64,000 nt of DNA from Fodinicola acaciae (GTDB lineage Bacteria; Actinomycetota; Actinomycetes; Mycobacteriales; HKI-0501), in contig NZ_WOTN01000004.1 of the NCBI RefSeq assembly GCF_010993745.1, forward strand, positions 310,001 through 374,000. Reading direction: 5' to 3'. The position numbers and the translations under genes are program-made. Under the pieces are notes generated by a model that had not been told where the DNA came from, did not search any database, and worked only from the letters and a program-made list of their open reading frames with translations. Shown piece by piece: positions 15,762 to 22,458 of this stretch (its first letter is position 1; every line of letters starts with the position of its first letter).

Positions 15762-16545
15762 CGAAAACCTCTCCACGGGGACCGTCGCAATGCACCGACA
15801 CTAGCCCGGGGAGGGTCCCCCCTGGCACCGGTGCCGGCTGCAACGCGAGCACCCGCAGGTGGTCGGCGAACGACTCGGTCAGGCTGTCCAGCAGGTCCTT
15901 GCCCTTGTCCGGGGTGGCCTCCGACGATCGGCCGATGATGCCGCTCGGCGTGTAGCCCCGCATCCCGACGACCAGCAGGTGCGGCCGCTCGGCGGCGTGG
16001 TAGTCGCTGGTCAGGTACGTCGGCCGGACGTACTCCGGGCATTCGGCCATCAGCAGCGAGGTCTCCATCTCGCCGCCGTGCATGTCCTCGCCGTCGGTGG
16101 TGGTCAGGCCGGCGTATCGGCGGGCCGTCTCCCAGTCGGCGCGGCCGGGGAAGAGGCTGACGCAGGGGCCGTCCACGTTGGCCTCCTGGACCACGTTGGA
16201 CAGCACGTAGTTGCCGCCGTGGCCGTTGACGATCACCAGCCGGCGGATGCCGGCCCTGGCCAGGCTGGCCCGTACGTCGTCGACGACGGCCATCAGGGTC
16301 TTCGCGGAAATGCTGACCGTGCCGGGGAAGCCCTCGTGCTCGTGCGAGCACGACATGGTGACCGGAGGAAGCAGGAACAGGCTGTGCGCCTTCGCGATCC
16401 GCTTGGCGATCAGGCACGCGACGATCGTGTCGGTCGCCAGTGGCAGATGATCGCCGTGCTGCTCGAAGCTGCCGACCGGCAGCACGGCTATCCGGGAATC
16501 GCGGCCGTACTCATCAGTCGACGTCGCTGTCGTGAAGAGGTCCAC
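15739..16545 (-). CDS. Creatininase-family amidohydrolase
   Basis: 268 residues from GTG 16545 with AGGAG close upstream. The family's metal motifs are present: GSFEQHGDHLPLATDT (Glu28, His30, Asp39), NGHGGN (107-112) and GGEMETS. Members hydrolyse creatinine or cyclic amides; MftE of mycofactocin maturation is a relative, but no other mycofactocin genes are here. The actual substrate is unknown. It starts 30 bp after the XRE-TPR regulator and leads the tadA operon. Confidence 0.8.
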   Translation of the reverse strand: MDLFTTATSTDEYGRDSRIAVLPVGSFEQHGDHLPLATDTIVACLIAKRIAKAHSLFLLPPVTMSCSHEHEGFPGTVSISAKTLMAVVDDVRASLARAGIRRLVIVNGHGGNYVLSNVVQEANVDGPCVSLFPGRADWETARRYAGLTTTDGEDMHGGEMETSLLMAECPEYVRPTYLTSDYHAAERPHLLVVGMRGYTPSGIIGRSSEATPDKGKDLLDSLTESFADHLRVLALQPAPVPGGTLPGLVSVHCDGPRGEVFGVRISGS

Positions 16546-16575
16546 GGAGAATCTCCTGTCAGGTGTTCCCAGCTG

Positions 16576-17940
16576 TTACAACGCGGCGAGAGCGTGCTGT
16601 AGTCGCTGGGCCTCGCCGCGAGCACCGCCAGCGAGGAGAATGTCGTGGATCCGCCGCAACTGCTTCTCGGTGCGATGCGACCGCGTCTGCGCGGCGATGG
16701 CGATCGAGTGCTCGGCCACCGTCACCGCGTGCTCCGGCTCGTTGTCGCGCGCGTGCGCCACACCGAGCCGCGCCAGGCACAGCCCCAGGTCGCGCCGGAA
16801 GGTCGGCTGCCAGGCGGCCAGGCCCTCCTGCAGGGTGGAGATGGCCTTCTTCGGCTTGTTGAGCTCGACCCAACAGTGCGCCGCTTCCATCTCCAGGTAT
16901 TCGGTGGTGCAGTAGTTGGCCAGATCCGACGACTCGTTGCTGGTGCCGGCCTCTTTGCCGTTCACCGCGTATCGGAACGCCTGCTCCAGGGCTCGCGCGC
17001 AGGCGTCGTGGTTGTTCTTCAGCGCGTGTGCGTACGCCTCCTGGCGCAACGCCACCGCGCGCACCTGCGGCGCCAGCACCTGCGGGGTCTGCAGTGCAGC
17101 CCGCGCGAGCGCGAGAGCCAGGTCGGGCTTGCGCGCGTCGCTGGCGATGTTGCTCTTACGCATCCGGATGTACGACGCGAGGTGCCGGTCGTTGGCCTCG
17201 TCGGCCATGTCCAGGGCACCGGAGGTCCACTGCATCGCCGACCGCAGGTCGCCGACGTCCTGGTAGAGCCAGCCGGCGAACTCGGCGAACCGCGCGCCGG
17301 CCTTGAGCAGGTCGACGCGGCCGCGGCCGACGGTGCCGTCCAGCAGCCGCTCGATGAACGCCACCTGCTGCGGCACCACGGCCAGCAGCGAGCGCGGACC
17401 GGCGATGTTGTCGGTCGTCGCGTACTGGCGCAGCGTGCCGAGCAGCGACTCGGCGAGTGCCGGCTCGGTGCGGCTGGCCGCCGCCGACACCATCGGACCG
17501 CCGGGCAGCGGGATCATCGTGCCGGCCTGCTGGTCCGGACGTTCCCTGGTCGGCTGGTCGTCGACGTCGAACCACAGCAGCTCGCTGGGGATCCGCAGGC
17601 AACGCGCGTAGTCGATCAGCTTGTCCAGCTCACGGACCCGGTTGTGACCGGTCTCGATCCGGCTCAGCTGGCCCTGGGTGATCCCCAGCCAACGGCACAG
17701 CCGGGCCTGCGAGAGCGGCCGCGGGCCGTGTGACGGATGGCGACGGTACGCGCGCACCACGACGCCCATGTCGCGGCTGGCGAGCGCGTCGCGCATCTGG
17801 TCGGTGGCCCAGAACTCCGGGCTCATCTCCGGCGCTCGCTGTCCTTGCGAGTTCTCCACCCGCGAGCACGGCGAGCAGCGTGCTTCACGGTTGTCATGCG
17901 CGAGGCGAGCGCCGCAACCGGCGCAATACCTTGCCGACAC
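16576..17940 (-). CDS. XRE-family regulator with zinc-ribbon-like N-terminus and TPR domain
   Basis: 454 residues from GTG 17940. Four cysteines at the N-terminus (Cys6, Cys9, Cys22, Cys25) form a zinc-ribbon-like knot. The helix-turn-helix is at about 77-120 (LSQARLCRWLGITQGQLSRIETG). Residues 170-450 are helical TPR-like repeats (LRQYATTDNIAG, YQDVGDLRSAMQWTSGALDMADEAND, REAYAHALKNNHDACARALEQAF, by pattern). Large XRE-TPR regulators are common in Streptomyces-type genomes, often reading signals through the TPR part. Transcribed with the creatininase operon; likely autoregulated from the promoter around 17.95-18.1 kb. Confidence 0.8.
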   Translation of the reverse strand: MSARYCAGCGARLAHDNREARCSPCSRVENSQGQRAPEMSPEFWATDQMRDALASRDMGVVVRAYRRHPSHGPRPLSQARLCRWLGITQGQLSRIETGHNRVRELDKLIDYARCLRIPSELLWFDVDDQPTRERPDQQAGTMIPLPGGPMVSAAASRTEPALAESLLGTLRQYATTDNIAGPRSLLAVVPQQVAFIERLLDGTVGRGRVDLLKAGARFAEFAGWLYQDVGDLRSAMQWTSGALDMADEANDRHLASYIRMRKSNIASDARKPDLALALARAALQTPQVLAPQVRAVALRQEAYAHALKNNHDACARALEQAFRYAVNGKEAGTSNESSDLANYCTTEYLEMEAAHCWVELNKPKKAISTLQEGLAAWQPTFRRDLGLCLARLGVAHARDNEPEHAVTVAEHSIAIAAQTRSHRTEKQLRRIHDILLAGGARGEAQRLQHALAAL

Positions 17941-18044
17941 TTATCCCACCCCCCAAGGTGACCGGTCATCGGTTCGGTGGTGACCGGCGAGGCCCACGTT
18001 ATCCTCGGGTTTTTCCGATATTCGCTACGCGCATAATACTTATT

Positions 18045-18056
18045 CTGCACGTGCAG
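18045..18056. promoter_or_regulatory. CTGCACGTGCAG palindrome in divergent promoter
   Basis: A perfect 12-bp palindrome upstream of the XRE-TPR gene and of the small genes at 18183. Its core TGCACGTGC recurs at 18730 (minus sense), 18745 and 20958, near the LacI-type regulator gene. Operator role is inferred. Confidence 0.4.
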
Positions 18057-18182
18057 ATGCACGTTAACGGACAACTCGTATGCTTCTCGTCACGGCGGGT
18101 GTGGATGCCGTCACCCAGGGGGTAGATCCAGACGGGTACGGCCACACATCGGAGTGCACCCGCATGGGGAGGGGGACCAGGC

Positions 18183-18392
18183 GTGAACCTGTCGGGGGTA
18201 GTGCAGCAGTCGGAGTCCGAGGAACGGCCGCGCTCGCACGCGAAGGTCGCGAAGCAGCCGCCGCCAGGACCAGCGACAGGGCCGGCGACAGCCCCGCCGC
18301 GATGGCCGAACGGCCGGCCGACCAACCTGCCGGCAGCGGTCACCGTCGTCCCGTTGAACGTCGAAATCGCAGGTCCAAGGCCCGCACGATGA
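18183..18392 (+). CDS. Possible small Pro-rich protein (doubtful)
   Basis: A 69-residue GTG-started frame with GGGGGA upstream whose stop overlaps the next start as ATGA. The sequence is low in complexity (AKVAKQPPPGPATGPATAPP), so composition does not prove coding. Listed because of the coupling; it may be only a leader peptide or chance. Confidence 0.3.
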   Translation: MNLSGVVQQSESEERPRSHAKVAKQPPPGPATGPATAPPRWPNGRPTNLPAAVTVVPLNVEIAGPRPAR

Positions 18393-18691
18393 GCCGGCCG
18401 GGGACCATCACCAGGCCGACCGCCAGGTCCCGCACCGTCACCTTTCCGATCGCACCCGACGAGTTGCCGCGGCAGTTCGTGCTCTATCGGCACGCCGACG
18501 TGAGCGGCGTGTCCGGCATCGGCGTGGTCGCCTGGGGCACGGCGTACGCGGACGGCAAGGCGGTGACCCGGTGGCGCGGCATCACCAGCGGCATCGACCA
18601 GATCACCGTCTGGGACCACGTCGAGGACATCCTCGGCGTACACGGACATGACGGCGCGACCGAGCTGATCTACCTCGACACGCGCGATTAG
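18389..18691 (+). CDS. Conserved-looking hypothetical protein
   Basis: A 100-residue protein from ATG 18389. After a short basic N-terminus it has a compact mixed fold: ELPRQFVLYRHADVSGVSGIGVVAWGTAYADGKAVTRW (read in parts), then ITSGIDQITVWDHVEDILGVHGHDGATELIYLDT. The strand pattern and lack of signal peptide indicate a small cytosolic beta-rich protein of a type common in actinomycetes; I cannot name the family. It stands alone between the XRE-TPR and LacI genes and is followed by a hairpin. Confidence 0.6.
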   Translation: MSRPGTITRPTARSRTVTFPIAPDELPRQFVLYRHADVSGVSGIGVVAWGTAYADGKAVTRWRGITSGIDQITVWDHVEDILGVHGHDGATELIYLDTRD

Positions 18692-18724
18692 CCGATTTCT
18701 GGCCGTAATGTGATCTCGACCGTG

Positions 18725-18758
18725 CGAACGCACGTGCAAACCGGTGCACGTGCGTTCG
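18725..18758 (+). terminator. Perfect 14-bp inverted repeat with GCACGTGC core
   Basis: Arms 18725-18738 and 18745-18758 with a 6-nt loop, 34 bp after the previous stop and 162 bp before the LacI-type gene. Lacks a T-tract. It may be a terminator or, given its repeated GCACGTGC core, an operator. Confidence 0.5.
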
Positions 18759-18919
18759 ATGGACCGGCGGTCACCCGGCGTACGCGATTTCATCCGGTGC
18801 GCGCATAATCGCAGCTCCACCAGCAGCGACATCTGGTCAGAGAGATTTTCGCACGAGTTGCCGGCGCGCCGCCATGCGGCCGGCCGTACGCTTTGTCCCA
18901 CTTGGTGTGAGGGGCAGGG

Positions 18920-19936
18920 ATGGCCGAACGCATTCGCGACATCCGCGATGTCGCACGGGCCGCCGGCGTCTCGGTCGGCACGGTGTCCAACGTGCTCAAC
19001 CGGCCGGACCTGGTCGCGCCGGCTACCCGGGAACGGGTCGAGCGGGTCATCGCGCGGTCCGGCTTCGTCCGCAACGCCTCCGCGCGGCAGCTGCGGCAGG
19101 GACGTACGCGCACGATCGGTCTGGTCGTGCACGACGTGATGAACCCGTTCTTCGCCGAGGTCGCGCGCGCTGCCGAGGACGCGGCGGTGGAGCGCGGATA
19201 CCTTCTATACCTGTGCAACAGCGCCGGCTCCGCCGAGAAGGAGTCCGCCTACTTGCGCGCGCTGCTCGAGCAGCAGGTCAGCGGCGTGCTGCTGTCGCCG
19301 TTGCGCGAGATGCCGGACGTTGTGACGACGCTCCGGTCGCGCGGCACGCCGGTCGTACTCGTGGACAGGGCCAGCGATCGGCCGGACCAGTGCTCGACCG
19401 CGGTGGACGACGTGCACGGCGGCGATCTGGCCGCCAGCCATCTGCTCGCGGCGGGTTGTACGCGGATCGGCCTGGTGACCGGGCCGTGGACGACGCGGCA
19501 GTTCGCCGACCGGCGCGCCGGCGTACGGCGTGCGCTGCGGCGCGCGAAGCTGCCGGTGCGCGAGCACCTGCGCGAGGTGATCGTGCCGGAGATGATGACG
19601 CCGGCGGCCGGCGAGCGCGCGGCCGGTGAGCTGCTGACGAGTTGGACGCCGGATGGCATCTTCTGCGCCAACGACGTGCTGGCACTCGGTGTGCTGCGTG
19701 GCCTGCTGCATCACGGCGTACGCGTGCCGCGTGACGTGGCCGTCGTCGGCTATGACGACATCGAGCTGGCGTCGGCGGCACCGGTGTCGCTGACCTCCGT
19801 ACGCCAGCCGACCGCCGAAGTGTCGCGGCGAGCCGGTGAGCTGCTGCTCGACGAGTGCGACCACCCGGCCGACCACCGGCACCAGCAGCTGGTCTTCAAG
19901 CCGGAACTGGTCGTACGAGAATCGACCCATGGCTGA
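18920..19936 (+). CDS. LacI-family transcriptional regulator
   Basis: 338 residues from ATG 18920 with GAGGGG upstream. N-terminal HTH (residues 7-27: IRDVARAAGVSVGTVSNVLNRP) and hinge, then a periplasmic-binding-protein-like sensor (TIGLVVHDVMNPFFAEVARAAEDAA, GVLLSPL, VVLVDRA, DGIFCANDVLALGVLRGL, VAVVGYDDIELAS). The effector, probably a sugar or related small molecule, is unknown. It overlaps tyrA by 8 bp, an odd partner for a LacI protein; tyrA may simply be read through. Confidence 0.88.
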   Translation: MAERIRDIRDVARAAGVSVGTVSNVLNRPDLVAPATRERVERVIARSGFVRNASARQLRQGRTRTIGLVVHDVMNPFFAEVARAAEDAAVERGYLLYLCNSAGSAEKESAYLRALLEQQVSGVLLSPLREMPDVVTTLRSRGTPVVLVDRASDRPDQCSTAVDDVHGGDLAASHLLAAGCTRIGLVTGPWTTRQFADRRAGVRRALRRAKLPVREHLREVIVPEMMTPAAGERAAGELLTSWTPDGIFCANDVLALGVLRGLLHHGVRVPRDVAVVGYDDIELASAAPVSLTSVRQPTAEVSRRAGELLLDECDHPADHRHQQLVFKPELVVRESTHG

Positions 19937-20900
19937 CGATCAGCGTTTTGGCCACAGGCCAAAGATCAGCGTGCTGGGGCTGGGATTGATCGGCGGGTCG
20001 CTGCTGCTGCGGTTGCGCGAGCTTGGTTATGAGGTCAGCGCGTACGACATCGACGCGCGTACGCGAGAAGCCGCGGGCGCGGCCGGCAGCGTGGCGGAGG
20101 CGGTCGATGGAGCCGCCATCGCGGTGGTCGCGGTGCCGCTGCCGGCGATGGAAGAGGTGTTGGCGCGGCTCGGCCACTTCGACGGCGTACTGACCGACGT
20201 GACCTCGGTGAAGCGACGGCCGGCCGAGTTGGTGGCGAAGGTGTTGCCAGAGGTTCGCTATGTCGGCGGCCATCCGATGTCCGGCACGGAGAGGTCCGGC
20301 TTCGCGGCGGCCGACCCGGGCCTGTTCACCGGTCGCGCGTGGGTCCTGTGCCTGGACGAAGGCACGAAGATCGACGACTGGCTCGCGCTGGCGGACGTAT
20401 ATACCGGTCTCGGCGCTCGCGTCGTGCCGGCGACCGCGGCCGAGCACGACGAAGTGGTCGCGGCGATCAGCCATCTGCCGCATCTCGTCGCCAACGGCAT
20501 CGCGGTCGGCGCCGATGCGCCGCTCGCACTTGGCTTGGCGGCCGGGTCGTTTCGCGACGGTACGCGCGTGGCGGCAACGCGCGCGGAGCTGACCGCCGCG
20601 ATGTGTGGTGGCAATTCGGAGGCATTGGCGGCTCGGCTGGATGCGCTGATCGCGGAGTTGTCCGAGGCACGGCGGCTGCTCGACGCGCCGGATCCGATCG
20701 CCGCGCTGACGCCGTGGCTGGCCCGCGGCCAACGCGTACGCGCCGACTGGCCGCCAGCAGCCGGTGACGAGCGGACCGAGGCGGCGACCGCCGAGGGTTT
20801 GCTGGCCCTCGGCCGGGAGGGTGGTTGGGTGACCGCCGTGTTGAGTACGGTGGCCGATAACGGACAGTCGGTGTCGACCGTCCGGCCCGTTGGCCGATGA
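19929..20900 (+). CDS. tyrA: Prephenate dehydrogenase
   Basis: 323 residues from ATG 19929. Rossmann motif VLGLGLIGGSLLLRL (residues 15-29), DVTSVKRR, GGHPMSGTERSGF with the conserved His, and AAISHLPHLVANG are diagnostic. The enzyme oxidatively decarboxylates prephenate to 4-hydroxyphenylpyruvate in tyrosine synthesis. No C-terminal ACT domain is visible, so feedback control by tyrosine would differ from ACT-containing forms. The start lies inside the LacI-type gene's last codons. Confidence 0.88.
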   Translation: MADDQRFGHRPKISVLGLGLIGGSLLLRLRELGYEVSAYDIDARTREAAGAAGSVAEAVDGAAIAVVAVPLPAMEEVLARLGHFDGVLTDVTSVKRRPAELVAKVLPEVRYVGGHPMSGTERSGFAAADPGLFTGRAWVLCLDEGTKIDDWLALADVYTGLGARVVPATAAEHDEVVAAISHLPHLVANGIAVGADAPLALGLAAGSFRDGTRVAATRAELTAAMCGGNSEALAARLDALIAELSEARRLLDAPDPIAALTPWLARGQRVRADWPPAAGDERTEAATAEGLLALGREGGWVTAVLSTVADNGQSVSTVRPVGR

Positions 20901-20944
20901 TGCGCAGGTCAGCCGCACGACCCCGAAACGGTGATCGTCACCTG

Positions 20945-21325
20945 ATGGGAGATGCTTTGCACGTGCGTACTTTCGACACCTCAAACGGCACTGGGATCGA
21001 CGCCTTCGCACCTGTCGAAGGCTGGTCCTTCATCAGCGGCATCGAGCCTCGCGACGGTGGTGTCCGTACGGACGACGCCGGCACGGTGACCGGTCCGATG
21101 ACCCTGCGCACCGAGGTGTTGCCCGACGGCGAGGCGGTGCTCTACGTGCAGCCGCTCGGCTATGAGCACTGGCATCCGGTGACCGGCGGCCACTACCACT
21201 GGGCCGAGATCCCCGCCGCCGGCAGCCCACGGCTGGCCGAGCGGTGCGCCGAGCAGGTGCACGTCGCGGCGACACGGCTGCTGTCCACCGGCTGCACCGA
21301 CGCGTCGTCGCTACGCTTGCACTGA
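20945..21325 (+). CDS. Conserved-looking hypothetical protein
   Basis: 126 residues if the ATG at 20945 is used. GGGAG at 20947-20951 would rather serve a TTG at 20957 or GTG at 20963, giving 120-122 residues. The sequence has two strand-rich parts (GWSFISGIEPRDGGVRTDD; AVLYVQPLGYEHWHPVTGGHYHWAEIP) and a C-terminal helix with RCAEQVHVAATRL. His and Trp clusters suggest a binding pocket. The stop shares a base with the next start (TGATG). Family not recognised. Confidence 0.55.
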   Translation: MGDALHVRTFDTSNGTGIDAFAPVEGWSFISGIEPRDGGVRTDDAGTVTGPMTLRTEVLPDGEAVLYVQPLGYEHWHPVTGGHYHWAEIPAAGSPRLAERCAEQVHVAATRLLSTGCTDASSLRLH

Positions 21326-22353
21326 TGACCGAACCGCGCGATGCGCTCGCAGACCTGAAGCGCATCGCGTTTCTGCTCGAGAAGGCCGGCGAGTCGACGT
21401 ATCGCGTCCGGGCCTTCCGGTCCGCCGCGACCGCGATCGCCGGGCGTACGGACCTGGCCGAGCGTGCCGCGAACGGCACGCTGAAGGAGATCAAAGGCGT
21501 CGGCGAGGTGACCGCGCGGTGCATCGCCGAGTCGGTGGCCGGCGAGGAGCCGGTCTACCTGCGCCGGATGGAGGCCACCGGCGGCGAGCCGGTCGCTGCC
21601 GGCGGAGAGCGCATCCGCGCCGCGCTGCGCGGTGACTGCCACAGCCACACCGACGCCTCCGACGGCGGCTCGCCGCTGACCGAGATGGTGATCGCGGCGG
21701 TCGAGCTCGGCCACGAGTATCTGGTCGTCACCGACCACTCGCCGCGGCTGAAGGTGGCCAACGGCCTGTCCGCCGAGCGGTTGCGCAAGCAGCTCGACCA
21801 GATCGCCAAGGTCAACGAGGCGGTCGCGCCGTTTCGCGTACTGACCGGGATCGAGGTCGACATCAACGAGGACGGCACGCTCGACCAGGAGGAAGAGTTG
21901 CTGGCCGAGCTCGATGTCGTCGTGGCCTCGGTGCACAGCAAGCTGCGGATGCCGGCAGACGAGATGACGCCGCGGATGCTCGCCGCGGTGTCCAATCCGC
22001 ACGTCGACATCCTCGGCCACTGCACTGGCCGGCAGGTGAAGGGCAAGAGCCGGCCGGAGTCGCAGTTCGACGCGAAGCAGGTCTTCGCGGCCTGCGCCGA
22101 CGCGGGTGTCGCGGTGGAGATCAACTGCCGGCCGGACCGGCTGGACCCGCCGAAGCGGCTGCTCCGGCTGGCGATCGAGGCCGGCTGCCTGATGTCGATC
22201 GACTCCGACGCGCACGCGCCGGGACAGCTGGACTGGCAGCCGTACGGTTGCGAGCGCGCGGCGCTCAGCGGCGCGCCGGTGGAGCGGATCGTGAACACCT
22301 GGCCGGTCGACGACCTGCTGGCCTGGAGCCGCGAGCGCCGCCTGCCGGCCTGA
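21325..22353 (+). CDS. PHP-domain phosphoesterase with N-terminal helix-hairpin-helix (PolX-like)
   Basis: 342 residues. The first 75 form the HhH DNA-binding module seen at the start of PolX polymerases (LKRIAFLLEKAGESTYRVRAFRSAA...LKEIKGVGEVTARCIAE). The polymerase domain is absent; a PHP metallohydrolase follows directly: CHSHTDASDG (His106, His108, Asp110), VVTDHSPRL, GIEVDINEDG, VVASVHSKL, DILGHCTG and SIDSDAHAPG. Expected to be a metal-dependent phosphoesterase/nuclease in DNA repair, in line with family knowledge. Coupled to the previous gene; a strong hairpin ends the unit. Confidence 0.85.
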   Translation: MTEPRDALADLKRIAFLLEKAGESTYRVRAFRSAATAIAGRTDLAERAANGTLKEIKGVGEVTARCIAESVAGEEPVYLRRMEATGGEPVAAGGERIRAALRGDCHSHTDASDGGSPLTEMVIAAVELGHEYLVVTDHSPRLKVANGLSAERLRKQLDQIAKVNEAVAPFRVLTGIEVDINEDGTLDQEEELLAELDVVVASVHSKLRMPADEMTPRMLAAVSNPHVDILGHCTGRQVKGKSRPESQFDAKQVFAACADAGVAVEINCRPDRLDPPKRLLRLAIEAGCLMSIDSDAHAPGQLDWQPYGCERAALSGAPVERIVNTWPVDDLLAWSRERRLPA

Positions 22354-22368
22354 GCGCCTGATGACCGC

Positions 22369-22409
22369 ATGGCCACCATGCGTGCGTCCAGCGCACGCAT
22401 GGTGGCCAT
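22369..22409. terminator. Perfect 18-bp hairpin between PHP and SARP genes
   Basis: Arms 22369-22386 and 22392-22409 with a 5-nt loop, 16 bp after the PHP gene stop and 50 bp before the regulator start. No T-tract. Could terminate the upstream unit or act as operator for the regulator. Confidence 0.65.
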
Positions 22410-22458
22410 CCGACCAGCTCGATCGTTTGGTGGGGTCGGCGATAATAAGAAGGTGTCC

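Noticed and set aside
15739-16545. Mycofactocin MftE
   Set aside because: The creatininase fold fits, but no mftA-D or dehydrogenase genes are near; it sits with tadA-associated genes.
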